Position numbers and translations under genes: made by a program. From the NCBI GenBank assembly GCA_937960895.1, contig CALCJD010000012.1, positions 1 to 14,282 of the forward strand: a stretch of 14,282 bases of DNA. The letters run 5' to 3'. Each line of letters starts with the position of its first letter. Position 1 is the stretch's first letter. Below the pieces are notes generated by a model. That model saw only the letters and a program-made list of their open reading frames with translations, had not been told where the DNA came from and did no database searches. Source of the DNA: an uncultured Spartobacteria bacterium (GTDB taxonomy: Bacteria; Verrucomicrobiota; Verrucomicrobiia; Chthoniobacterales; Terrimicrobiaceae). Below, one piece after another: positions 1-6,810 of the stretch.

Positions 1-1091
1 TTCTTTTCCTCACCCGCCAGAAATGGCGCACCTCGATCAACCGCGCCGCCGAGGCCATGACGCTCTTTGCGGTCATCTGCGCCGCCATCTATCCCGGCCT
101 GCACGTCGGCCGCGTCTGGATGGCATGGTTCCTCGCCCCGGTGCCCAATGCCAACGGCATCTGGCAGAATTTCCGCAGTCCGCTCCTCTGGGACGTCTTT
201 GCGGTCTCGACCTATTTCACGGTGTCGGTCCTCTTCTGGTATGTCGGCCTCATCCCCGACCTGGCGACGCTGCGCGACCGCGCCACCACCAAGCTGCGCA
301 AGTTTTGGTACGGCCTCCTCGCCCTGGGCTGGCGCGGCGGCAACCGCCAGTGGCGCCATTACGAGATGGCCTACCTCATCCTGGCCGGCCTCTCCACCCC
401 GCTGGTGCTCTCCGTGCACTCCGTGGTGTCCTTCGACTTCGCCACCTCGGTGATCCCCGGCTGGCACACGACGATCTTCCCGCCGTATTTCGTGGCGGGC
501 GCCATCTTCGGCGGATTCGCCATGGTGCTCACCATCATGATTCCGGCCTGCGCGCTCTACAAGCCGCTCCACGACCTGGTGACCATTTCGCACGTTGACA
601 AGATGTGCAAGGTCATCGTCTTCACCGGATCCATCGTCGGCTACGCCTACCTGATGGAGCTCTTCATCGCCTGGTACAGCGCGAACCCCTACGAACGCGC
701 CGCCTTCTGGTACCGCGCCTTCGGTCCCTACTGGTGGGCCTACTGGAGCATGATGATCTGCAACGTCGCCGCGCCCCAGTTGTTCTGGTTCAAATATTTC
801 CGGACCCACCTCGTCTGGGTCTGGATCATCTGCCAGTTCCCGAACGCCGGCATGTGGTATGAACGCTTTGTCATCATCGCCACCACCCTGGCCCGCGACT
901 TCACCCCGTCCGCCTGGGGCCAGTTCCATCCGACCTGGGTGGACATCTGGATGTTCATCGGCACCTTCGGCCTCTTTTGCACGCTGTTCCTGCTCTTCAT
1001 CCGCTTCCTGCCCATGATCTGCATGTTTGAGGTCAAGGCCGTCCTGCCCGAAGCGGATCCCCACCATCATCCGGAAGGAGGGAAACACTGA
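1..1091 (+). CDS. actC: ActC, NrfD-like quinol-interacting membrane subunit of alternative complex III (5' partial)
   Basis: Integral membrane subunit of alternative complex III, of the NrfD/PsrC-like family, expected to take part in quinol oxidation on the membrane. The reading frame is open from base 3, so the N-terminus lies outside the window; 362 residues are visible, which with roughly 110-120 missing residues would match the usual ActC length (family knowledge). Several strongly hydrophobic helices alternate with Trp/Tyr-rich loops, and landmarks such as GIWQNFRSPLLWD, GWHTTIFPPYFVAGAIFGG and MELFIAWYSANPYE are those I associate with ActC. The first in-frame ATG (position 57) is internal, because upstream codons still read as ActC-like protein (LTRQKWRTSINRAAEA). 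The stop overlaps the ActD start by one base (TGATG), and a strong AAGGAGGG lies at 1075-1082. The C-terminus is His-rich (HHHPEGGKH). Confidence 0.93.
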   Translation, partial: LFLTRQKWRTSINRAAEAMTLFAVICAAIYPGLHVGRVWMAWFLAPVPNANGIWQNFRSPLLWDVFAVSTYFTVSVLFWYVGLIPDLATLRDRATTKLRKFWYGLLALGWRGGNRQWRHYEMAYLILAGLSTPLVLSVHSVVSFDFATSVIPGWHTTIFPPYFVAGAIFGGFAMVLTIMIPACALYKPLHDLVTISHVDKMCKVIVFTGSIVGYAYLMELFIAWYSANPYERAAFWYRAFGPYWWAYWSMMICNVAAPQLFWFKYFRTHLVWVWIICQFPNAGMWYERFVIIATTLARDFTPSAWGQFHPTWVDIWMFIGTFGLFCTLFLLFIRFLPMICMFEVKAVLPEADPHHHPEGGKH

Positions 1092-1651
1092 TGGACGTCG
1101 CTGGAAACGCATCCGCCCGTGTCTACGGCATTGCCGCCGAGTTCGACTCCGCGGCGGCCCTGTATCAGGCCGCGGAAAAACTGCGCGATTCCGGATACAC
1201 GCGGTTTGACGTGTTTTCGCCCTTCCCCATTCACGGCATGGATCAGGCCATGGGGATGGGACGCTCGATCCTCGGCAAGATCATCTTCTTCGGCGGTCTC
1301 ACCGGCTTCCTCACCGCGGTCTCCCTCGAGTTCATTCCGAGCTCCTTCCTTTATCCGCTCATCGTCGCAGGCAAGCCGACCAACCTCTACACCGTGCCCG
1401 CGTTTTTCCCGATCATGTTCGAGCTGACCGTGCTCTTCTCGGCCTTCACGACGGTGATCGGCATGCTCATCCTGAACGGACTGCCCCGTTTGAATCACCC
1501 GATGTTCAACTGGGAGCGCTTCAAGAAGTTCAGCGACGACAAATTCTTCTGCGTAATCGAGGCGCGCGATCCGAAATACTCCGAGAGCGGTGTGCGGGAA
1601 ATCCTGAAGTCGCTGGGCGGACAACACATCACCGTCGTGCACGAGGACTGA
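1091..1651 (+). CDS. actD: ActD, DUF3341 membrane subunit of alternative complex III
   Basis: Small non-catalytic subunit of alternative complex III. The 186-residue product starts with a soluble domain (residues 1-58) containing VYGIAAEFDS and the family signature FDVFSPFPIHGMD near residues 39-51, typical of DUF3341/ActD. Two membrane helices follow at about 61-82 and 105-129, then a cytoplasmic or peripheral tail ending in a small alpha/beta-like segment (KFFCVIEARDP). No cofactor-binding motif is seen, as expected. The ATG at 1091 is preceded by a near-ideal Shine-Dalgarno 8 bases away and overlaps the actC stop, so translation is probably coupled. Length and position between actC and actE match the canonical act order. 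Confidence 0.93.
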   Translation: MDVAGNASARVYGIAAEFDSAAALYQAAEKLRDSGYTRFDVFSPFPIHGMDQAMGMGRSILGKIIFFGGLTGFLTAVSLEFIPSSFLYPLIVAGKPTNLYTVPAFFPIMFELTVLFSAFTTVIGMLILNGLPRLNHPMFNWERFKKFSDDKFFCVIEARDPKYSESGVREILKSLGGQHITVVHED

Positions 1652-1655
1652 TGCC

Positions 1656-2345
1656 ATGCTGAGATACTTCTTTGCCATCTTCGCCTTCCTCGTGGTGGTC
1701 ATCATCTCCATGGCCGGCTTCCGCGGACACAAGTTCACGCGTCCTCCCATCGAGATTTTCCCCGACATGGACAACCAGCCCAAGGTCAAGGCGCAGGTGC
1801 CGAGTCCGTTTTTCGCCGATGGCCGCGCCGCGCGTCCGCCCGTCGAGGGCACCGTGCCCATGGGATATTCCATGCCCCAGCACAAACCGGTGGACGGCTC
1901 GGTCGGCCTGAATCCGAGTCCCTACAAAAACATCCATTTTTCCAGCAGCCCCGACTACGTCGACACCGGCCGGATGGGTGAAAACTGGGGGACGGGCATC
2001 CCGTTCGAGGTGACGCCGGCCGTGATGCAGCGGGGCCGGGAACGTTACAACATCAACTGCGCCATCTGTCACGGGGCGACCGGCGCGGGCGACGGCATGG
2101 CGTTCAAATTTGGTCTGGGCACCGTGCAGAGCCTGCTTCAGGAGCGCATCCGGGTGATGGCCGACGGCGAGATCTTCAACACCATCACGAATGGCAAAAA
2201 CACGATGATGGGTTACGGCGACCGCATTCAGGTGCAGGACCGGTGGGCGATCATTGCGTATTTGCGCGCCCTGCAAAAATCGCAGGGCGGGGCGACCGTC
2301 GATGACGTGCCGCCGGATGAACGCGCCAAGCTGGAGGTTCAGTAA
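1656..2345 (+). CDS. actE: ActE, membrane-anchored monoheme cytochrome c of alternative complex III
   Basis: Periplasmic monoheme cytochrome c subunit of alternative complex III, the probable electron exit toward the oxidase. The 229-residue product has an N-terminal hydrophobic anchor (about residues 3-20), then the conserved segment RPPIEIFPDMDNQPK (30-43) typical of ActE, and a cytochrome c domain with CAICH at 135-139. A Met pair in NTMMGYGDRI (184/185) supplies the likely sixth ligand. I see no lipobox cysteine after the N-terminal helix, so it probably stays anchored by an uncleaved helix. The ATG at 1656 lies four bases after the actD stop, consistent with one transcript. Family assignment is firm; its role as electron exit is from family knowledge. 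Confidence 0.93.
   Translation: MLRYFFAIFAFLVVVIISMAGFRGHKFTRPPIEIFPDMDNQPKVKAQVPSPFFADGRAARPPVEGTVPMGYSMPQHKPVDGSVGLNPSPYKNIHFSSSPDYVDTGRMGENWGTGIPFEVTPAVMQRGRERYNINCAICHGATGAGDGMAFKFGLGTVQSLLQERIRVMADGEIFNTITNGKNTMMGYGDRIQVQDRWAIIAYLRALQKSQGGATVDDVPPDERAKLEVQ
2333..2337 (+). promoter_or_regulatory. Shine-Dalgarno site of actF
   Basis: GGAGG inside the 3' end of actE, 10 bases before the ATG at 2348. It supports that start. Comparable purine-rich sites precede actD and the CcoO-like gene, whereas coxA, ctaA and coxC show none. Confidence 0.6.
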
Positions 2346-2347
2346 GC

Positions 2348-3577
2348 ATGAGCGACCATAGCCCCTTCGAACCACCCAAACCCGAGTTCTTCGACTACAA
2401 ACACGTCGGAGGCCGCCTCCTCGGCCTTGTCGGGACGGCGATTCTGGCGTTTGTCATCATTCTGGGGTCGGCCGTTTATTTCTCGGCCTCCGGCAACGAG
2501 GCCGGGGTCAAACAGTTCGCCTACTCCTACCTCTTCGCCTTCGCCTTTTTCCTGACCATCTGCATGGGCGGCCTGTTCTGGACGCTGGTCCATCATGCCG
2601 TCGACGCGGAGTGGAGCGTGGTGGTGCGCCGTCAGTTGGAAAACCTGGCCAGCCTCCTGCCGGTGATGGCGGTGCTGTTCATTCCGTTGATCTTTGTCGC
2701 GCCGCACCTCTGGCAGTGGCTGCAGGAAAAGAACGCCCACGACCCCCTGTTGCTGGAGAAAAAGGCCTATTTGAACCCCTGGTTCTTCTGGTTCCGCGCC
2801 TTCTTCTATTTCCTCTTCTTCACCGTGAGCGGCGGCCTCCTGCGGGCCTATTCCATTGCCCAGGACAAGGACGGCAATCCGCGCTACACGGTGCTGAACC
2901 GGCGGGTCACCTTCTCCAGTGCGCTCCTTTTCGCCGTCTGCCTGACCTTTGCCGCCATCGACTGGCTGATGGGCCTCGACTACCACTGGTTCTCCACGAT
3001 GTGGGGCGTGTACATTTTCGCCGGCACGGCGCTGAGCTCGATGTGCGTCCTGGTTCTCATCGTCACCGGTCTGCGCGCGACGGGCTACCTGAAGGACGTC
3101 GTCACCATCGAGCATTACCACATCATGGGCAAACTGATGCTCGCCTTTACGATCTTCTGGGCCTACATCGGGTTCAGCCAGTACATGCTCATCTGGTATT
3201 CCAACATCCCCGAGGAAACCGTGTATTTTGTCCGCCGCAACACCGGGACCTGGTGGTATGGCAGCCAGTTCATGGTGATCGGCCATTTCTTCATCCCGTT
3301 CCTGTTCCTCCTGCTCAATCGCACGAAAAAGACGCCGTTCGTGCTTTGCGGCATGGCGGTCTGGCTGCTCGCCATGCACATGCTGGACCTCTACATCGTG
3401 GTGATGCCGGCCCTGCACAAGACGGGCTTTTCGGCGGACTCGGTCTTCTACGACGTCTTTTGCCTCCTGGCCGTGGGCTGCACGCTGGCGGCGGTCTTCA
3501 TCAAACGCCTTGGTGAATCTTCGCTGTTCCCCGTGCGCGACCCGCGCCTGCCTCAATCCATCGCCCTGAAGAACTGA
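2348..3577 (+). CDS. actF: ActF, second NrfD-like quinol-binding subunit of alternative complex III
   Basis: Polytopic membrane subunit of alternative complex III, paralogous to ActC (NrfD-like). The 409-residue product is near the usual ActF length and contains about ten hydrophobic helices, beginning at about residues 24-45 after a soluble N-terminus. Landmarks include WTLVHHAVDAEWSVVVRRQ (79-97), a mid-protein AIDWLMGLDYHWFSTMWGVY and GFSQYMLIWYSNIPEET, which I recognise as ActF hallmarks. It carries no heme or iron-sulfur motif; family knowledge assigns it to quinone interaction and possibly proton translocation. Spacing from actE is 2 bases, and its stop shares one base with the next start (TGATG). 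This is the last canonical ACIII gene in the window. Confidence 0.93.
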   Translation: MSDHSPFEPPKPEFFDYKHVGGRLLGLVGTAILAFVIILGSAVYFSASGNEAGVKQFAYSYLFAFAFFLTICMGGLFWTLVHHAVDAEWSVVVRRQLENLASLLPVMAVLFIPLIFVAPHLWQWLQEKNAHDPLLLEKKAYLNPWFFWFRAFFYFLFFTVSGGLLRAYSIAQDKDGNPRYTVLNRRVTFSSALLFAVCLTFAAIDWLMGLDYHWFSTMWGVYIFAGTALSSMCVLVLIVTGLRATGYLKDVVTIEHYHIMGKLMLAFTIFWAYIGFSQYMLIWYSNIPEETVYFVRRNTGTWWYGSQFMVIGHFFIPFLFLLLNRTKKTPFVLCGMAVWLLAMHMLDLYIVVMPALHKTGFSADSVFYDVFCLLAVGCTLAAVFIKRLGESSLFPVRDPRLPQSIALKN

Positions 3578-3993
3578 TGGAAACCGCCCCCCAACCGAAA
3601 CATCGCTGGCCCTTTTACCTCGGGCTTCTGGTGCTGATTTTCCTCTTTGCCATCGCGGGGAAACTGATGCTCACGACGGTTGCCCCCGCGCCGGACGAGG
3701 ACGCCGCCCGGGCCGCCGAGCGCATCAAGGCGCTTGGGGAACTGAAGCTGGAAAACGAGCGGCGGCTGACGACCTACGCCTGGGCGGACAAGGAGAAAGG
3801 TCAGGTGCAGATTCCGATCGAGCGGGCCATGGAGCTGACCGCGGCCGAACTCAACAGCCGCCCGCCCGCTCCCGCCGGACCGATTGCCACGCCCGCGCCG
3901 GACGCGACCGACGCGCCCGCAGAGCAGGCGCCCGCCTCCCCTGAAGCCGAACCGGCCGCGTCCCCCGCGCCCCAACCCGCTCCGGCGAATTGA
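3577..3993 (+). CDS. Small one-helix membrane protein with Ala/Pro-rich tail, linked to respiratory cluster
   Basis: A 138-residue protein of unassigned function. It has a short charged N-terminus, one membrane helix (about residues 11-33), a short probably helical segment rich in Ala, Glu and Arg (about 40-65), then the motif DKEKGQVQIPIERAMEL (71-87). The last 40-odd residues (about 96-138) are almost entirely Ala and Pro with scattered acidic residues. From memory, small proteins with a similar 'W-D-x-x-x-G-x-V-x-I-P-I-x-R-A-M' segment occur beside cytochrome oxidase and SCO genes in Acidobacteriota and Verrucomicrobiota; I could not verify this. No heme or metal motif is visible. It overlaps actF by one base and precedes the CcoN-like gene by 5 bases, so it probably belongs to the adapter module. 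ActG-like placement is possible but I see no homology to prove it. Confidence 0.75.
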   Translation: METAPQPKHRWPFYLGLLVLIFLFAIAGKLMLTTVAPAPDEDAARAAERIKALGELKLENERRLTTYAWADKEKGQVQIPIERAMELTAAELNSRPPAPAGPIATPAPDATDAPAEQAPASPEAEPAASPAPQPAPAN

Positions 3994-3998
3994 CCCCC

Positions 3999-5399
3999 AT
4001 GAGTGCCCTCGCTGCGAAACCCCACTCCGTCGCCCCCGCCGTATCCGACGCCTCGGTGCGCCTGCCGGTTCTGCTGTTCTTCGGCGCGGCGGTGTTTTGG
4101 CTGGTGAATGGCGCGCTCCTCGCCTTCCTCAGCGCATGGAAGCTGGTCGATCCGGGCTTCCTGGACGGCATTTCGTGGCTCACCTATGGCCGCCTGCAAC
4201 CGGCGGCGGAAAACGCCCTGATCTATGGGTGGGCCTCCCAGGCGGGAATCGGGGCCGGCCTGTGGTTTCTGGCCCGGCTTGGTCGGACGGCCCTGGCCGG
4301 CCATCGGCTTTTGGTGACGGCGGCCGTTTTCTGGAACCTCGGCGTGGTGGTTGGGCTGTGCGGAATCGTGGCCGGCTGGAGTACCGGGATCGAACGGATG
4401 GAGTTTCCCGGCTTTGCCTCGGCGATCCTGCTGGTGGCTTACGCCTGCATCGGCCTTTGGACGTTTGTCCTGCTGCGGGACCGGTCGTCGTCCGGCCTGT
4501 ATGTCTCGCAGTGGTATCTGCTCGCGGCCTTCCTGTGGTTCCCGTGGTTTTTTGCCACCGCCCAGATTCTTCTTGTCCACCATCCGGTACAGGGTTCGGC
4601 CCAGGCGCCGATCGCCGCCTGGTTCGGCAGCAACCTCATCTGGCTGTGGCTCGCCCCGCTGGCCCTGGCCGGCGCCTACTACGTGATTCCCCAGGAACAG
4701 GGACGCACCATCCGCGCCTATCCCTGGAGCCTTCTCGCCTTTTGGGGCGTGGCCGTCCTCGGCGGATGGAGCGGACCGCAGGTGTATCTTCTCGGACCCG
4801 TGCCCGCCTGGATGGTCAGCGCCGGCGTGGCGGCCAGCATCCTCCTCATCATTCCGGTCACCCTCATCGGCATCAACACCTTCGGCACCATCAGGGGCCC
4901 GGTGCAGGGGCCGGTGATCGCATTTGTTGGGGTCGGCCTCGCCTGCATGATGGGCGCCGTGGCCCAGAATGTCCTGGCTCCGGCGATCACGTTGGTGACA
5001 CAGTTCTCGGATTACGTGACCGGCCAGAATGTCCTGGTGGTGCTGGGGTTCATCACCATGACCCTGTTCGGACTCCTTTATTTCATCGTTCCGCGGCTCA
5101 CCGGCGAGGCCTTCCGCCCCGGCGCCACGGGCTGGCATTTTTGGCTGGTGACCTGCGGGATGGCGACCAGCTTCCTCTCGCTTACCGTCGGCGGATTGAT
5201 CCAGGGCTTCGCACTCTATGATCCGGGGGTGACCTTCATGACCTCGGTCGAACTCGCCTGGCCCTTCCGCCTGATGAGCGCGGTGGGCTGCCTGGCCTTC
5301 TTCGCGGGCAGCCTGTATTTTGCCCTGTCCTTTGTGAATCTTCTTCTCCGCAAGGCGGACGTGCTGCCGCCGGCGAAAAAGAAAGGAGCGACTGTATGA
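3999..5399 (+). CDS. CcoN-like (cbb3 oxidase subunit I-like) protein lacking all heme and copper ligands
   Basis: A 466-residue polytopic protein with about 12 hydrophobic helices, matching the length and landmarks of cbb3 oxidase subunit I. LTYGRLQPAAENALIYGW (62-79) corresponds to the family's 'R-L-R-P-L-H-T-N-A', AWFGSNLIW (207-215) to 'W-F-Y-G-H-N', WSGPQVYLLGPVPAWM (257-272) to 'A-G-P-H-H-L-H-Y-T-A-L-P-D-W', and SDYVTGQNVLV (337-347) to 'T-D-W-T-I-G-H-V-H-S'. By this alignment the low-spin heme b ligands are Ala70 and Val345, the heme b3 ligand is Gln343, the CuB ligands are Ser211, Gln261 and Val262, and the active-site Tyr is Gly255. Its only histidines (9, 102, 194, 195, 380) fall elsewhere. 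It cannot reduce oxygen or NO. The frame is intact and coupled to the CcoO-like gene (ATGA), so it is not a decayed gene. I chose ATG 3999 over TTG 3990, which overlaps the previous stop. A scaffold or quinol/cytochrome-docking role is inference. Confidence 0.88.
   Translation: MSALAAKPHSVAPAVSDASVRLPVLLFFGAAVFWLVNGALLAFLSAWKLVDPGFLDGISWLTYGRLQPAAENALIYGWASQAGIGAGLWFLARLGRTALAGHRLLVTAAVFWNLGVVVGLCGIVAGWSTGIERMEFPGFASAILLVAYACIGLWTFVLLRDRSSSGLYVSQWYLLAAFLWFPWFFATAQILLVHHPVQGSAQAPIAAWFGSNLIWLWLAPLALAGAYYVIPQEQGRTIRAYPWSLLAFWGVAVLGGWSGPQVYLLGPVPAWMVSAGVAASILLIIPVTLIGINTFGTIRGPVQGPVIAFVGVGLACMMGAVAQNVLAPAITLVTQFSDYVTGQNVLVVLGFITMTLFGLLYFIVPRLTGEAFRPGATGWHFWLVTCGMATSFLSLTVGGLIQGFALYDPGVTFMTSVELAWPFRLMSAVGCLAFFAGSLYFALSFVNLLLRKADVLPPAKKKGATV
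5382..5388 (+). promoter_or_regulatory. Shine-Dalgarno site of the CcoO-like gene
   Basis: AAAGGAG within the end of the CcoN-like gene, 7 bases before the ATG at 5396. Together with the ATGA overlap it indicates efficient, coupled translation of the CcoO-like cytochrome. Confidence 0.6.
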
Positions 5400-6019
5400 A
5401 CCGTCTCCCCTCGCTCATCACGGGCATCACGCTGGCCTTCGCCGCCTCCTGGCTCGGCGTGGTGGCGTACTCCTACGTGGAACTGGGCCGGCTCGAGCCT
5501 TACGTCGATGAAAACACCGGCGAAGTGAGTCCGCCGCCCCTTCCCGGACTCGCCACCGCGGGGCAGCGGGTATATGCCGCCAATGGCTGCGTCACCTGCC
5601 ACAGCCAGCAGGTGCGCCCGGAGACGACCGATGTGGAAAAACAGCTGGGACCCCGTCCGACCGTCGCCCGCGACTATCTTCGGGAAAACCCCGCCGCCCT
5701 CGGCAAACTGCGCATCGGACCCGACCTGACCAACGTGGGACTGCGGATCACGGATGCCAACGAGCTGCATCGCCGTCTTTATGAACCCGCCACCGTGACC
5801 CCCGGCTCGAACATGCCCTCCTACCGGTATCTTTACGAAATGCGCAAGATCTCCGGTCAGTCCAGCGGGCAGGCGGTCCAAGGCCTGACAGGTCCCCACG
5901 CGCCGCCGCCGGGATATGAAGTGGTGCCCACCGAAGAAGCCCGGGCTCTTGTGGTTTACCTTCTCTCGCTGAAACGCAATTATACCCTGCCTGAGGCGGA
6001 ACCTCTGCAATCGCCGTGA
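5396..6019 (+). CDS. CcoO-like membrane-anchored monoheme cytochrome c
   Basis: A 207-residue monoheme cytochrome c resembling cbb3 oxidase subunit II (CcoO/FixO). It has one N-terminal membrane anchor (about residues 8-27), then a periplasmic domain with GCVTCHSQQVRPE (64-76) holding the CVTCH heme site at 65-69, the family segment RIGPDLTNVG (106-115), and PGSNMPSYRYLY (136-147) with Met140 as likely sixth ligand. All these landmarks are typical of CcoO, so its heme should be functional, in contrast to its CcoN-like partner. The ATG overlaps the preceding stop as ATGA and has a good Shine-Dalgarno, implying stoichiometric expression with the CcoN-like protein. It probably forms a membrane pair with that protein and relays electrons; this role is inference. 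Confidence 0.88.
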   Translation: MNRLPSLITGITLAFAASWLGVVAYSYVELGRLEPYVDENTGEVSPPPLPGLATAGQRVYAANGCVTCHSQQVRPETTDVEKQLGPRPTVARDYLRENPAALGKLRIGPDLTNVGLRITDANELHRRLYEPATVTPGSNMPSYRYLYEMRKISGQSSGQAVQGLTGPHAPPPGYEVVPTEEARALVVYLLSLKRNYTLPEAEPLQSP

Positions 6020-6810
6020 TCAACGACCCCACCCCCCAAAAACGGGAAGAAGCCGATCTCGTGGCCCTCCACGAACCGCTTCTGCGTGAGCCGAATGTGC
6101 CCCGCGACGGCACCGAGGTGCTTTCGCCCTGGCTGTTGGTGGTGTTTCTTGCCGTGACGTTCCTCGGCGCCGGCTACCTCTTCTGGAACAGCGGCGGATT
6201 TCAGGCCAACGTCTTCAATCCGGGACGGGTTTCCTGGCAGGGCGCGGGACCGGAGGGCGCCGCCGCCGGACCCGATCCCATGGTGATCGGCAAGAAGGTG
6301 TTCAATCAAACCTGCGCCGTATGCCATCAGGGCGATGGACAGGGGGTGGCGGGACAATTTCCGCCGCTCGCGGAAAGCGAATGGGTGCTCTCCGAGGGAT
6401 GGCATGGCGACAATCATCTGGTGCGCATCGTGCTGCACGGCCTGCAGGGCACGGTGACCGTCAAGGGCCAGCAATACAACAACGCCATGGCGCCTTGGGG
6501 CAAAACCCTCAAGGACGAACAGATCGCCGCCGTGCTGACCTATGTGCGCAACGAATGGGGCAACAAGGCCCCGCCGATTCCCACGGAATTCGTCGCCAAA
6601 ATTCGTGAGGAAACCAAGGATCGCACCGATCCCTGGACGCAAAAAGAGCTTGAGGCCATTGGAAAGGAACTGGTGAGCGAGGCCGTTGCCGCTCCCGCGA
6701 CGGAAGACGGGGCTCCTCAGGGTGACGCGGCTCCCGCGGAAGCCGCCCCGGCATCCGAAACCGCGGCTCCCGCTCCTCAACCCGAGGCCGCCCCGGCACC
6801 CCAGCAATGA
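6016..6810 (+). CDS. Membrane-anchored monoheme cytochrome c with Ala/Pro-rich C-terminal tail
   Basis: A 264-residue cytochrome c. A soluble N-terminus of about 38 residues precedes one membrane helix (about 39-57), then a class I cytochrome domain with CAVCH at 100-104, QFPPLAESEWV (114-124) and NNAMAPWG (155-162) giving Met158 as probable sixth ligand. From about residue 223 the chain becomes Ala/Pro-rich with some acidic residues, a low-complexity tail. The topology (cytoplasmic N-terminus, one helix, periplasmic cytochrome) is reminiscent of CcoP, but only one heme motif is present, so I do not call it CcoP. The start is GTG at 6016, overlapping the previous stop as GTGA; no good ATG exists before the membrane helix. 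Its own stop overlaps the coxB start (ATGA). Likely an electron carrier delivering to CuA of CoxB (inference). Confidence 0.87.
   Translation: MINDPTPQKREEADLVALHEPLLREPNVPRDGTEVLSPWLLVVFLAVTFLGAGYLFWNSGGFQANVFNPGRVSWQGAGPEGAAAGPDPMVIGKKVFNQTCAVCHQGDGQGVAGQFPPLAESEWVLSEGWHGDNHLVRIVLHGLQGTVTVKGQQYNNAMAPWGKTLKDEQIAAVLTYVRNEWGNKAPPIPTEFVAKIREETKDRTDPWTQKELEAIGKELVSEAVAAPATEDGAPQGDAAPAEAAPASETAAPAPQPEAAPAPQQ

Noticed and set aside
3999..5399. Annotating the CcoN-like gene as an active cbb3 oxidase catalytic subunit or a NO reductase (NorB).
   Set aside because: Both enzymes need the same six metal-binding histidines, and none is present at the aligned positions.
3999..5399. The CcoN-like gene as a decaying pseudogene.
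   Set aside because: The frame is uninterrupted, length and helix pattern are normal, and both flanking junctions are tight, with a good Shine-Dalgarno for the next gene.
6016..6810. Calling the second anchored cytochrome c CcoP.
   Set aside because: CcoP normally has two CXXCH sites; only one (CAVCH) is present here.
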